From CAUZFZ01 sp963579025 (GTDB lineage: Bacteria > Planctomycetota > Planctomycetia > Planctomycetales > Planctomycetaceae): a stretch of 64,000 bases of DNA. The notes beneath the pieces were generated by a model. It was given only the letters and a program-made list of their open reading frames with translations, was not told where the DNA came from and ran no database searches. This document shows positions 49,725-58,973 of the stretch, one piece after another (position 1 is the first letter of the stretch; each line of letters begins with the position of its first letter). A program made the translations under genes and the position numbers. The DNA lies in NCBI GenBank assembly GCA_963579025.1, contig CAUZFZ010000022.1:1-64000 (forward strand), given 5' to 3'.

Positions 49725-52529
49725 ATGCGAGTCTGCAGCCTGACGATTCTCTGCCTGATTCATTCCGCGTTTGCCAGCGGGGCGGACGGGGATGTCGACT
49801 ACGTCCGCGACATCAAGCCGATCTTCAGTCAGCATTGCTTCAGTTGTCACGGCGCACTGAAGCAGGAATCCGGGTTGCGTCTGGATACCGGCCGCCTCAT
49901 TCGCAAAGGAGGCGACAGCGGCGCCGCAGTCGTTGTTGCGAAACCGCATGAGAGTTCTCTCGTCACGCGCATCACCGAGACCGATGCATCGCTGCGGATG
50001 CCACCGGAAGGCGAGCCGTTGTTGCCGGCTCAGGTCACGCTGATCCGTAAATGGATCGCGGCCGGGGCAAAGTCTCCCGGCGATGAGCAGTCCGAGCCTG
50101 ACCCGCGGGAACACTGGGCGTTCCGGAAGCCCGTTCGCCATAAAGCACCAGTCGTCAAGGCGACCTCCTGGGTTCGCAATCCGATCGACGCTTTCATCCT
50201 GGCCCAGCACGAGCAGCGTGGGCTGACGCCGCTGCAGCCGGCAAGTTCGGAAATCCTGTTGCGTCGCGTTTACCTCGACCTGATCGGTCTGCCACCAACA
50301 CGCGACGAACTGCACGCGTTCCTGAGTGACGACTCGCCGGAAGCGTATGAGCGCGTCGTCGATCGTCTGCTCGGCAGTAAACACTATGGGGAGCGCTGGG
50401 GGCGGCATTGGATGGACGTGTGGCGCTACAGCGACTGGTATGGACGTCGGCAGGTCAACGATGTGCGCAACAGCTATCCGCACATCTGGCGGTGGCGCGA
50501 CTGGATCATCGACTCGCTCAACAATGACAAGGGCTACAACCAGATGGTCCGTGAGATGCTCGCGGCCGATGAACTGTATCCCGAAGACGACTCCCGCATG
50601 CCGGCGCTCGGGTTCATTGTTCGCAACTGGTTCTCCCTGAACTACGACACGTGGAAGCAGGACCTCGTCGAGCACACAGGCAAAGCGTTCCTCGGACTGC
50701 GGCTGAATTGTGCTCACTGCCACGACCATAAGTACGATCCGATCTCTCAGCAGGAGTACTTCCAGTTTCGTGCGTTTTTCGAGCCTCTCGAGTTCCGGCA
50801 TGATCGCGTTCCCGGCGGCCCGGCGCTGTCGAAGTACATCCGCTACACGCCGAGTTCCGGTGGATCACTCAAACCAATCGAGGCGGGCCTGCCTCGTGTC
50901 TACGATCACTTCTTCGATGACAAGACGCACATGTACCGGCTCGGCGATACGCGTGACCGGTTCGATCGCCCGCCCGTTGAACCGGCGGCTCTGGCGATCC
51001 TTGGCGGAGACAAGCTACCCATCGAGCCGGTCGCACTGCCCGTTGTCGCGTCGTATCCCGGGTTGAAACCGTTCATTCAGAAAGCGGAAATCGAACAGCG
51101 CGAACAGGCAGTTCAGGCAGCACAAAAGTCGATTGCCGAGGCCGAGGCCAAACTTGAAGCCCTCACCAAACAATCGGACGCGGGCGAAAAGGAACTTGCG
51201 GCAACCAGACAACTGGCCGAAACAACGCTCAACGGAGCAAAGGCGGAACTCGAATCTGCGACGGTCGGACTGAAGGCGGTGAAAGCACGTATCGCGGCTG
51301 ATCAGGCTCGATACGGTGATTCCGCCGCGCCCACCGATGAACTGGCCAGGACGGCGGCCGGACTGGAACGCGACACCAGACTGGCAGCCGGCCGAGGAAA
51401 ACTGGCGAAGGCGGAACTCTCGTTGCTGAAATCCCGCGCGGCTGAAAAACCGGATGCCAAGGCGATCAAGCAGGCTGAGTCCGCTGTTGTTACGGCTCGT
51501 AAAACGCTCGCCGCGCTGGAGAAACAGACCGGCGACCCAGGCGCGAAATACACGCCGTTCGGGCCGACATACCCGAACAAAAGCACTGGTCGACGTCGCG
51601 CGCTGGCCAACTGGATCGCCGATCCGAACAACCCGCTGACAGCTCGCGTCGCTGTCAATCACATCTGGATGCGGCATTTTGGCAGGCCATTGGTCGAAAG
51701 CGTGTTCGACTTCGGGCGAGGCGGCAAAAAACCGACGCATCCGGAATTGCTCGACTGGCTTGCCGTCGAGCTGATGGAGCCATCTATTGACGTCGAGAAA
51801 TCGCACGACTCGGAGAAGGGGAGCGTCTCAGTCCCGAGCCAGTGGCGGATGAAGAATCTTCATCGGTTGATCGTCACAAGTGCGACGTATCGCCTCAGCT
51901 CGCGGGCTGGCCGAGACGGACATCCGAACGCGGCGATCGATTCTGATAACACGCTCTGGTGGCGATTCGACAGGCGGCGACTCGAGGCCGAGACCATCCG
52001 CGACAGCATGCTGCACGTGTCGGGCCAGCTCGACGCAACACTCGGCGGACCGGACATCGACCCAAAGCAGCAGGCCACAAATTCCCGTCGCAGCCTGTAC
52101 TTCACGGTGTATCCGGAGGCTGGCGGCATGATGCGGTTCATGACGCTGTTCGACGCGCCTGACCCGTGCGACTGTTATCGACGCACGCAGAGCATTGTGC
52201 CGCAGCAGGCCCTCGCCATGTCGAACAGCACCCTGGCTCTGGAAGCTGCGAAAAAGCTGGCCGATCAGTTTTCGAACCTTGTCGCTGGAGACGAAAAAGA
52301 GAACGACGACTCATCGAGCCCCACGTCCGGCGGCGCGTTCATTTCGGCAGCGTTCGAACGTGTGCTGTCGCGATCACCCACAGCCGAGGAGATATCGACG
52401 TGTCGTGTCTTCCTGGCTCGTCAGAAGACTCTGTATGCCTCGGCTTCCGTCGCCGATCCCGATTCGCGATCACGGGTGAGTCTTCTGCGTGTTCTGCTCA
52501 ATCACAATGACTTTGTGACGATCCACTGA
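49725..52529 (+). CDS. PSCyt1-PSCyt2(DUF1549)-PSD1(DUF1553) planctomycete cytochrome protein
   Basis: This 934-residue protein has a signal peptide of about 20 residues. The PSCyt1 domain holds a c-heme site C38-F-S-C41-H42 in QHCFSCHGALKQ. DUF1549 (from NPIDAFILAQHEQRG) holds a second, CAHCH in LNCAHCHDHKYDP. A coiled-coil insertion at about 446-610 (KSIAEAEAKLEALTKQ) precedes DUF1553 (NPLTARVAVNHIWMRHFG) and the end ...LLNHNDFVTIH. It is probably an exported, di-heme protein anchored to the envelope. The full three-domain layout makes it the most complete of the three family members here. Its biochemical role is unknown. A GC-rich hairpin follows four bases after the stop. Confidence 0.92.
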   Translation: MRVCSLTILCLIHSAFASGADGDVDYVRDIKPIFSQHCFSCHGALKQESGLRLDTGRLIRKGGDSGAAVVVAKPHESSLVTRITETDASLRMPPEGEPLLPAQVTLIRKWIAAGAKSPGDEQSEPDPREHWAFRKPVRHKAPVVKATSWVRNPIDAFILAQHEQRGLTPLQPASSEILLRRVYLDLIGLPPTRDELHAFLSDDSPEAYERVVDRLLGSKHYGERWGRHWMDVWRYSDWYGRRQVNDVRNSYPHIWRWRDWIIDSLNNDKGYNQMVREMLAADELYPEDDSRMPALGFIVRNWFSLNYDTWKQDLVEHTGKAFLGLRLNCAHCHDHKYDPISQQEYFQFRAFFEPLEFRHDRVPGGPALSKYIRYTPSSGGSLKPIEAGLPRVYDHFFDDKTHMYRLGDTRDRFDRPPVEPAALAILGGDKLPIEPVALPVVASYPGLKPFIQKAEIEQREQAVQAAQKSIAEAEAKLEALTKQSDAGEKELAATRQLAETTLNGAKAELESATVGLKAVKARIAADQARYGDSAAPTDELARTAAGLERDTRLAAGRGKLAKAELSLLKSRAAEKPDAKAIKQAESAVVTARKTLAALEKQTGDPGAKYTPFGPTYPNKSTGRRRALANWIADPNNPLTARVAVNHIWMRHFGRPLVESVFDFGRGGKKPTHPELLDWLAVELMEPSIDVEKSHDSEKGSVSVPSQWRMKNLHRLIVTSATYRLSSRAGRDGHPNAAIDSDNTLWWRFDRRRLEAETIRDSMLHVSGQLDATLGGPDIDPKQQATNSRRSLYFTVYPEAGGMMRFMTLFDAPDPCDCYRRTQSIVPQQALAMSNSTLALEAAKKLADQFSNLVAGDEKENDDSSSPTSGGAFISAAFERVLSRSPTAEEISTCRVFLARQKTLYASASVADPDSRSRVSLLRVLLNHNDFVTIH

Positions 52530-52532
52530 GAT

Positions 52533-52554
52533 CGGCCCGATCTTGACCGGGCCG
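52533..52554 (+). terminator. GC-rich hairpin directly after the PSCyt1-PSD1 gene
   Basis: CGGCCCG at 52533-52539 pairs with CGGGCCG at 52548-52554 around an 8-base loop, starting four bases after the stop codon. There is no T run, so it may act as an mRNA stabiliser or a weak terminator; it also lies between convergent genes. Confidence 0.4.
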
Positions 52555-52578
52555 CCTGCAACGTCCACGCAGCCTGAG

Positions 52579-52806
52579 TTAGAGAATCGGTTCTGACTCG
52601 TCGTTCTTCAGAAACGGATTCTGTCCACAGTGCGGATCGTCGAGCGGTGACGGCAGTCCATGAATTGGCGGCCGGTTCTGAGGATCAACCAGACGGCGGG
52701 CCGAATCGATTGATTCGGGCGTCAGGCCGGCTCCAAAAATGCTCTTCAACTCATCTGTGTCGAGCTGCTTTTCGAGTGGCAAGTCATCAATACGTATTCG
52801 GCTCAT
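52579..52806 (-). CDS. small peptide with double-glycine-type leader (possible RiPP precursor)
   Basis: From the second ATG (52806; GGAG lies seven bases upstream) the product is 75 residues. Residues 15-26 read LDTDELKSIFGA, which fits the L-S-x-x-E-L-x-x-I-x-G-G/A leader consensus of double-glycine peptides. Cleavage would fall after Ala26 and leave a 49-residue core with a single Cys and several Pro. The start, IRIDDLPLE, is like small planctomycete peptides I recall. The gene lies downstream of an ECF sigma gene on the same strand (192 bases). No peptidase-transporter or modification enzyme is in the window, so maturation by distant genes, or another use of the motif, remains possible. 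Confidence 0.65.
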   Translation of the reverse strand: MSRIRIDDLPLEKQLDTDELKSIFGAGLTPESIDSARRLVDPQNRPPIHGLPSPLDDPHCGQNPFLKNDESEPIL

Positions 52807-52872
52807 CATCTGACTCCGAGGTCGGCCGGTCTGGCCGTGTCAGGATTTTCAAGCCCGTTGGCCCGATAGTTG

Positions 52873-52899
52873 GCCAGCGCGGTGGTCATTCGCGCTGGC
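52873..52899. repeat. perfect 9-bp palindrome between sigma and peptide genes
   Basis: GCCAGCGCG at 52873-52881 pairs exactly with CGCGCTGGC at 52891-52899 around a 9-base loop. It lies between the sigma-factor gene and the leader-peptide gene on the minus strand. There is no T run, so terminator activity is unlikely; a processing site or operator-like element is possible. Confidence 0.6.
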
Positions 52900-52998
52900 G
52901 AGGATCGCGATTAAGCGGGATCGTATTCCTGTCGTTGCGCGAAAAATACCAGGAAAATGGATCTGCCGTGGCGGGTGCCCGTCACGATCGTGGATATG

Positions 52999-53607
52999 TC
53001 ACGCTTCGTGCATGTCCTTGCCCAGATACACGGCAGCCAGTGCCTTCAACTTTTTCATTGTGCGGTGATGTCGATACCGAATCTGATCGCAGGTCACCCC
53101 GACCGCCTCAGCCGATTCGGCCACACCGACGCCTTCCAGTGATCGCAGTCGGAAAATCTCGAAGTTCAGCTCCGATACTTCGGCCTGTAGCTTGAGCACC
53201 ATGGTCTGCATCACGGCATCGGTCCACGCCTGCTCAGAACGAGCCGACGGATCGCCCTCACGACCAGGTGGCTCGAAGCCCTGTTGCAGCGATTCTCCGA
53301 GTAACGCCGCCGGCTGACGCGCGCGACGGCGAAACATGTCCGTCGCTCGACTGCGAACAAGTGTGTACAGCCACGAACGTAATCCCGCTTCGCTGGTAAT
53401 TTCGAATCCGGCCAGACGTCGTCCAATTTCGAACCAGACGTCCTGAACACAGTCGTCGACATCGGCCCCGCGCATCCCCCGCGCGATCGCGAAGCGGCGG
53501 ATCAGGACATCGTAAACGCGATAGAAGTCGTCCCATGCCGCGACAAGCATCGCGTCGGGCAGTTTGTCAGAGATGCACGCGCGGAGGTATTCCTGCGTAT
53601 TCTCCAT
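52999..53607 (-). CDS. ECF-family RNA polymerase sigma factor
   Basis: I choose the ATG at 53607 (MENTQEYLRA); the open frame reaches 53760 but its first part looks non-coding. The 202-residue product has sigma region 2 (DVDDCVQDVWFEIGRRLAGF, then RSWLYTLVRSRATDMFRRR, promoter -10 recognition) and region 4 (SELNFEIFRLRSLEGVGVAESAEAVGVTCDQIRYRHHRTMKKL, a helix-turn-helix for -35). There is no region 3 and no anti-sigma gene beside it. Planctomycetes encode many such sigma factors of unknown signal. The downstream neighbour on the same strand encodes a small leader-type peptide, a likely but unproven target or partner. Upstream, the divergent gene is zwf, with a palindrome between them. Confidence 0.92.
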   Translation of the reverse strand: MENTQEYLRACISDKLPDAMLVAAWDDFYRVYDVLIRRFAIARGMRGADVDDCVQDVWFEIGRRLAGFEITSEAGLRSWLYTLVRSRATDMFRRRARQPAALLGESLQQGFEPPGREGDPSARSEQAWTDAVMQTMVLKLQAEVSELNFEIFRLRSLEGVGVAESAEAVGVTCDQIRYRHHRTMKKLKALAAVYLGKDMHEA

Positions 53608-53766
53608 CAATTCGCGATGCGGGTCGTCCTGTGGCTGCGAGGTCAACGGGTTGGTCCTGAATTTCGGTGAATCACGAGTTGCGTGCAGGGACTCAACAAT
53701 AGTCAATCGGTTGGACTTCGTGCAGGCTGGCTGGCGGGTGGCACGATCATCGATCACCAAATAACC

Positions 53767-53791
53767 GCGACTGCCGCGAAACGGCAGTCGC
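53767..53791. repeat. perfect 10-bp hairpin between sigma factor and zwf
   Basis: GCGACTGCCG at 53767-53776 pairs exactly with CGGCAGTCGC at 53782-53791 around CGAAA. It stands in the 265-base divergent region between the sigma-factor start (53607) and the zwf start (53873), about 80 bases before zwf. It could be a REP-like element or an operator for one of the two genes. Confidence 0.7.
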
Positions 53792-53872
53792 CTCTATGCT
53801 AATTGTGCAAATACGTTTCATCGATGGACCGTCGCGGACGATGGCGTTGGAACTCTGCTGTGGGAGCAATTG

Positions 53873-55411
53873 ATGGCTGCGGAAACAGACTCGACCCCGT
53901 CCGCGAGCGGTAATCACTCGGTGCTGATTTTTGGAGCGTCTGGTGATTTGACCGCCCGGAAGCTGATGCCGGCGCTGTACATGCTGTGGCATGAGGGGCT
54001 GCTGGCCGATTCCGTGCCCATCGTTGGAGTCGCCCGGCGGGAGAAGACCGACGAGTCATTTCGGGCTGAGATGCATGAGGCCGTTTCGCGGCATGGACGT
54101 ACGGGAGAGGTCAGTGACGATCAGTGGTCGCAGTTCGCTCGGCGACTGTTTTATCAACGGCTCGATCTGGATTCGCCGGCCGGCTATATCGACCTGAAGT
54201 CTCGATTGGAAAAACTGGAGTCGGAGTTTGCGACGTCCGACGAGCCATCGAATCGGGTGGTTTATCTTTCGACGGCTCCGTCGCTTTTCCTGGCCTCGGT
54301 CGAATGCCTGGCGGAATCCGGATTCGTGCCACCGCCGGAACAGTCACAGCGTTTGCGTGTCGTGTTCGAGAAGCCGTTTGGGCATGATCTCGCGTCGTCT
54401 CAGGAACTGACGGTGCGCCTCGGACGGCTATTGCAGGAATCGCAGATTTATCGCATTGATCATTACCTGGGCAAAGAAACGGTACAGAACATCCTGCTGT
54501 TTCGCTTCGGAAACCTGATCTTCGAGCCATTGCTGAATCGCCATCATGTCGACCACGTGCAGATCACGGTGGCCGAATCTCAGGGCATCGAACGCGGGCG
54601 TGGCGGGTACTACGACCAGTCGGGAGCACTTCGCGATGTGCTTCAGAATCATGTGCTGCAATTGCTGTGTCTGGTCACCATGGAGCCGCCAGCATTGTTT
54701 CAGGGCGATCAGATCCGCGACGAGAAGATGAAGGTGCTGGAAGCGCTGCGCGCCGGCGATCAGGGAGACGTCAAACGATGGGCGGTTGCCGGGCAGTACG
54801 CCGGTGGCATGATCGACGGCGAATCAGCGAACGGTTACCGCCAGGAGGACCGTGTGGCAGCCGACTCGCGGCGTGAGACATTCGTCGCGATGGAGGTCTT
54901 CGTCGACAACTGGCGATGGGCGGGAGTGCCGTTCTATCTGCGGACGGGAAAACGAATGCCACGTCGTGTGACGGAGATCGACATCCAGTTCAAACTCCCA
55001 CCGCTGCATCCGTTCTCAACCGTCGAGTGCGACGACGACGTGTGCTCGCTCGTCGGAGCACGACCGAACTCGCTGGTGTTCCGGATACAGCCCGAGGAGT
55101 CGATTACGCTCAGTTGCTCCGTCAAGCAGCCCGGGCATCAGTACAACCTTGAGCAGCAGCGGCTGAAGTACGAATACGCGGGTGGTCTGGCTGAAGCGTA
55201 CGAACGCCTGTTGCTGGATGTGATCCGCGGAGATTCGACTCTGTTCACTCGCAGCGACGAACTGGAGGCTGCCTGGCGGTTCATTCAGCCAGTGATCGAC
55301 GAATGGCAGAGTGGGAATCATCAGCCCGAGTTCTACCAGGTCGGCGAGTGGGGACCCCAGTCAGCTCATGAATTGTTGAGCCGATCTGGCCGACAGTGGC
55401 TCGAACCATAA
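53873..55411 (+). CDS. zwf: glucose-6-phosphate 1-dehydrogenase
   Basis: From the ATG at 53873 (GGAG six bases upstream) the product is 512 residues, the normal length. The NADP site is GASGDLTARKL at 21-31, EKPFG at 166-170 is conserved, and the active site RIDHYLGKE lies at 194-202 with catalytic His197 region residues and Lys201. It oxidises glucose 6-phosphate to 6-phosphogluconolactone in the cytoplasm, the first step of the oxidative pentose phosphate and Entner-Doudoroff routes, yielding NADPH. No pgl or gnd is adjacent. It is transcribed divergently from an ECF sigma factor. The domain order and motifs leave little doubt. Confidence 0.97.
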   Translation: MAAETDSTPSASGNHSVLIFGASGDLTARKLMPALYMLWHEGLLADSVPIVGVARREKTDESFRAEMHEAVSRHGRTGEVSDDQWSQFARRLFYQRLDLDSPAGYIDLKSRLEKLESEFATSDEPSNRVVYLSTAPSLFLASVECLAESGFVPPPEQSQRLRVVFEKPFGHDLASSQELTVRLGRLLQESQIYRIDHYLGKETVQNILLFRFGNLIFEPLLNRHHVDHVQITVAESQGIERGRGGYYDQSGALRDVLQNHVLQLLCLVTMEPPALFQGDQIRDEKMKVLEALRAGDQGDVKRWAVAGQYAGGMIDGESANGYRQEDRVAADSRRETFVAMEVFVDNWRWAGVPFYLRTGKRMPRRVTEIDIQFKLPPLHPFSTVECDDDVCSLVGARPNSLVFRIQPEESITLSCSVKQPGHQYNLEQQRLKYEYAGGLAEAYERLLLDVIRGDSTLFTRSDELEAAWRFIQPVIDEWQSGNHQPEFYQVGEWGPQSAHELLSRSGRQWLEP

Positions 55412-55565
55412 TGTCGTTATCCCCGTACAGGCCCGTCATTTGGGTTAACCGTTACTGAACTGACCTCCCAAATCGGCAGATCTCCTTGCGGCGGCTCCCT
55501 GATCGACGCATGTTAAAGTCACGCGTAGCGTCTGGCCTGTTATCCTGTTCCGTTCGTTCGTGGTA

Positions 55566-55581
55566 GCCGGACTTGTCCGGC
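55566..55581. repeat. short perfect palindrome (GCCGGAC-TT-GTCCGGC)
   Basis: Seven base pairs with a two-base loop lie 154 bases after zwf and 70 bases before the acyltransferase gene. The preceding GTA and the core resemble planctomycete REP-like repeats, but only one copy was seen here. Confidence 0.5.
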
Positions 55582-55650
55582 CGGTGTTCTGGCAGGCGCT
55601 AATCCAACGACAGCCGTGCAGCAGCTCTTTCGACAAAACTGGAATCCGTC

Positions 55651-57021
55651 ATGGCTAAAGATCCTCCCGCCCGGTTGATGTCGCTCGACGCGTATCGCGG
55701 CTTCGTCATGCTGGCGATGGCGTCCAGCGGATTCGCTCTGTCGCGCGTGGCCAGCAAGCCGGAAGTACTTTCGCAACTGGAAGGAACTCAGTGGGCCGAC
55801 TGGAGCGGTGCCTGGCAGGCGGCCTGGCACGCACTGGGCTATCAGTTCTCTCACGTCGCCTGGACCGGGTGTTCGTTCTGGGATCTGATTCAACCCAGCT
55901 TCATGTTCATGGTCGGAGTGTCGCTGCCCTTCTCCGTGGCAAGCCGCGAAGCCAAAGGACACTCGGCGGCGCACGGGTTCCTGCACACGGTCTACCGTTC
56001 CATCGTGCTGATCGCGCTGGGAGTGTTTCTGGGCTGGGGATTCGAAGTCCGATTCAACTTCGTCAATGTGCTGACTCAGATCGGACTGGGTTACACATTC
56101 CTGTATCTGCTGGCAGGCCGCAGTCTGAATACGCTGGCATTGACCGCGACGCTGGTCCTGGTCGGATACGGAGCCTGGTTCGCGCTGGAGCCGATCGACC
56201 AGGCCGACCTGGACCTGACGAAGCAGTACATCACCGAAGCCGAAGTCGGACCGCAACTGGACGAAGCCGAGTGCTCGCAGTTCCAGAACTGGGCGGCGCA
56301 TTGGAACAAGCACACGAATGCTGCGGCTCAGCTTGACCGCCAGCAGATCATGAACCGATTCCCCCGCCACGAAGAGCCGTGGAACGGACGCGGCTTCTGG
56401 ATCAATGCGGGCGGTTACCAGACGCTGAACTTCATTCCCTCGCTGGCAACTATGATTTTTGGTTTGATGGCCGGGACCGTATTGAGCAGTGCCCGTGGCG
56501 ACGGCGAACGGCTGAGCTGGCTGTTCAAAGCCGGGCTGGTCTGTTTTGTCATTTCGATGGCGGCCGACTCGACCCTCTGGCCAACGCAGTGGCTCTCGCC
56601 AGACCTGCAGGCGAAGTTCTACGAATACTCATGGTCCCTTTGTCCGGCTGTGAAACGTATCTGGTCTCCGACCTGGGCCGTATTCAGTTCGGGCTGGGCC
56701 TTCTGGATGCTCGCCGGTTTCTATTGGCTGGTTGACATTCGCGGCTGCCGCTGGCTGGTCTTCCCGCTGGCCGTCGTCGGCCTGAACTCGATCGCCATGT
56801 ACTGCATGTCCCAACTGATCAAGGGTTGGATTGGTGGCAAACTGTACCAGGTCACGCGAGCGATCGAAGGCACAGCCGGCCTGGACACGGGCACGATCAG
56901 CGGCTGGCTGGACTACGGCACGTTCGCCTACGCGCCGATTCTGGACTTCACACTGCGGCTGTTCGCAATGTGGTGCGTCTGCTACTGGCTGTACCGCAAA
57001 CGGCTGTTTATCCGCATCTGA
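55651..57021 (+). CDS. multi-pass membrane acyltransferase-like protein (DUF5009/HGSNAT-type)
   Basis: The 456-residue protein starts with SLDAYRGFVMLAMASSG, the signature that opens the DUF5009/heparan-alpha-glucosaminide N-acetyltransferase family. About nine hydrophobic segments follow, for example FWDLIQPSFMFMVGVSLPF, SIVLIALGVFLGWGF and FNFVNVLTQIGLGYTFLYLL. The human relative moves acetyl groups across the lysosomal membrane to glucosamine. In bacteria a similar transmembrane transfer of acyl groups onto sugars is assumed. Conserved His/Asp in the first loops are plausible active-site residues but unproved. GGAA precedes the ATG by six bases. It is plus-strand and converges with the PhoD-like gene, 53 bases away. 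Confidence 0.85.
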   Translation: MAKDPPARLMSLDAYRGFVMLAMASSGFALSRVASKPEVLSQLEGTQWADWSGAWQAAWHALGYQFSHVAWTGCSFWDLIQPSFMFMVGVSLPFSVASREAKGHSAAHGFLHTVYRSIVLIALGVFLGWGFEVRFNFVNVLTQIGLGYTFLYLLAGRSLNTLALTATLVLVGYGAWFALEPIDQADLDLTKQYITEAEVGPQLDEAECSQFQNWAAHWNKHTNAAAQLDRQQIMNRFPRHEEPWNGRGFWINAGGYQTLNFIPSLATMIFGLMAGTVLSSARGDGERLSWLFKAGLVCFVISMAADSTLWPTQWLSPDLQAKFYEYSWSLCPAVKRIWSPTWAVFSSGWAFWMLAGFYWLVDIRGCRWLVFPLAVVGLNSIAMYCMSQLIKGWIGGKLYQVTRAIEGTAGLDTGTISGWLDYGTFAYAPILDFTLRLFAMWCVCYWLYRKRLFIRI

Positions 57022-57074
57022 CACCGCAGACGAAACGCCGAACAGGGAATTCTCTGGGCCAGCACGCCGAGTGC

Positions 57075-58949
57075 TCAATCCTGACGGTCGACAGACACGG
57101 CCTCGGCGTACGCCAGCTCTCCTGTGCGGCCATCAAAATACTGGAAGATGACCTGCGGATGTGGGTACTTGACCCAGCGTTTGCCGCCCAGTTTCTTTGG
57201 CATGTTGAAGACGTTGTTGACCTGGACAACGCAATAGTGTGGATAGGTACGTTCCAGACGCGGCAGGTCGGGCAGGATGTAGCTGCTCCAGCGGATGTCG
57301 CACTCGCGTGGACCGAATGTGAACTTGCCAGTGGCCGGGCGATCGCTTTCGTCGAGCTTTGGGACGTGGTTCACGCTGTTGTGCGGGCCACAGCAGAATT
57401 CCCAGACATCGTCGGTCACCTTTATGGCAAAGCTGTTGTGCAGGTCTCCTGTCATCACAAAGACCTTCTTGCCCAGCTTGTCCCATTCTCTGATGAGTAG
57501 TTCACGTTCGTCGAAGAACCCGGTCCAGGCTTCTTCTTTGTTGGCTGCAAATTCGAAGCCGCCGGCTCCGCTGTGCGGGATCATGAAGGGCACTGTCGAG
57601 ATCACGAAGAAGAAGTCGGCGTCGCTGGCCTTCATCGAACGCAGAAGCCACTCGCGTTGTGGCTTGCCAATCATCGAGATGCCCGGCTTGTCACGCTCGC
57701 GGATGTCGTGCATGTCTCGATCCCCGCGCGTGTCCAGCAGGAAATACTCGCAGTTGGCAACTCGGAAACTGCCGTAGCTGCGGCGACCGATCGAATAACT
57801 CAGTGAGTCGTCGTCGACCTTCGCCGCCATGTGCAGTTGCAGCGTGTGTTTATTGACGACTTTGACGATGTCGTAGACGTACGAGTTTTTGTTGCCCTCG
57901 TCATTGTCGTATTTCAGATCATTCACGCCGGCCTGTGGTGTGCCCCAGTGGACGTGCAGGTTGAGCATTTCTTTCAGCGGCAGCTTCGTGAAGTCGGTGT
58001 CTGGATCGACGAGCAGATCACTGCCCGCTTTCATGCTGGCTCGTCCAAAGTGAACCGGGTGGTCGTGCTCCATGGGGTTCGCCCATCCCAGGTAGTCGTA
58101 CCAGGCGTGCGTGCCGATGTCGCGGAAGACCGTGCGGCGATGCCGTTTGCCGGCCTCAGACGAGCCCCAGATGTCGTTCACCAGTTCGTGGTCGTCGAAG
58201 GTGAAATAGCTGGGCACGTTGCGGTGCCACTTTGAAAGCTCGACGCCGCGGCTGAGATACAGCTTGTAGTTTTCCCACACGCCAACGACGGTCGGCATAA
58301 CTTTGACGGACAGCGGGTAATCTTTGACGCCCTGAGTCAGACGCCAGGCTTCCGGCGGATACTCGCGCAACTCCTCATAGAGCCAATCGCCATTCATCAC
58401 GTGAAAATGGACTTTCTCGGCCCAGTCGCGGTTGAGGTTTTCGTACACCGGCGTGCGGTGGCCGATTCCATGCAACGGATTCTGATTGGCGCACGAACCG
58501 ATCTCAAAACGGAAATTGAACAGGCCGTCGGGGTTGTATTCTTTGTTCCGCGTGTCATCGGCACTTGGCAGTGTTCGAAAGCTGCCCGGCAGACCATGAG
58601 GTCGGCCGTTGACCCACACCTGATAGTGATAGCGCGAGTCCGATTTCAGATCCTTCAGATGCACGACGCCGGTGTTGTCGTGATCGAGTGACGTGGTTCC
58701 CGGATCGCTTTCCTGGTCCAGTCGCTTCGCGTCCAGTCCGTACTGAACGGTGAATTCACCGGGATCGGACGTCCGGCCCCAGACAACCATGGAATGGGCC
58801 GTCGGCTTGCCCAGCATGGGACCATGTGTCAAACGAATCGGATTCCGGTCGGCCTGGACAACGGTTGCCAGCGACACCGAAGCCAACACCAGCATGAGTA
58901 CTCGTGCGAGCGTGAGTCGCGCGCCGCGCGGATCGAGTGGTTTCGTCAT
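57075..58949 (-). CDS. PhoD-like alkaline phosphatase / phosphodiesterase, exported
   Basis: The start is taken at MTKPLDPRGARL (58949), because AGGAG lies nine bases upstream; the frame starts at 58973 in the neighbouring repeat. The 624-residue product has a signal peptide of about 33 residues (VLMLVLASVSLATVVQAD), an N-terminal fibronectin-like domain (LTHGPMLGKPTAHSMVVWGRTS) and a metallophosphatase domain: FEIGSCANQ, HVMNGDWLYEE, FDDHELVNDIWG and VFVMTGDLHNS provide the metal ligands. PhoD enzymes release phosphate from phosphodiesters and phosphomonoesters, including teichoic acids and nucleic acids. It should be periplasmic. A 28-base inverted repeat lies immediately 5' of the gene. 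Confidence 0.9.
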   Translation of the reverse strand: MTKPLDPRGARLTLARVLMLVLASVSLATVVQADRNPIRLTHGPMLGKPTAHSMVVWGRTSDPGEFTVQYGLDAKRLDQESDPGTTSLDHDNTGVVHLKDLKSDSRYHYQVWVNGRPHGLPGSFRTLPSADDTRNKEYNPDGLFNFRFEIGSCANQNPLHGIGHRTPVYENLNRDWAEKVHFHVMNGDWLYEELREYPPEAWRLTQGVKDYPLSVKVMPTVVGVWENYKLYLSRGVELSKWHRNVPSYFTFDDHELVNDIWGSSEAGKRHRRTVFRDIGTHAWYDYLGWANPMEHDHPVHFGRASMKAGSDLLVDPDTDFTKLPLKEMLNLHVHWGTPQAGVNDLKYDNDEGNKNSYVYDIVKVVNKHTLQLHMAAKVDDDSLSYSIGRRSYGSFRVANCEYFLLDTRGDRDMHDIRERDKPGISMIGKPQREWLLRSMKASDADFFFVISTVPFMIPHSGAGGFEFAANKEEAWTGFFDERELLIREWDKLGKKVFVMTGDLHNSFAIKVTDDVWEFCCGPHNSVNHVPKLDESDRPATGKFTFGPRECDIRWSSYILPDLPRLERTYPHYCVVQVNNVFNMPKKLGGKRWVKYPHPQVIFQYFDGRTGELAYAEAVSVDRQD

Positions 58950-58973
58950 GGTCTGTAACTCCTGATCGTGCAT

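Noticed and set aside
49695..50801. 368-codon minus-strand frame
   Set aside because: It lies opposite the PSCyt1-PSD1 gene and shows only shadow composition.
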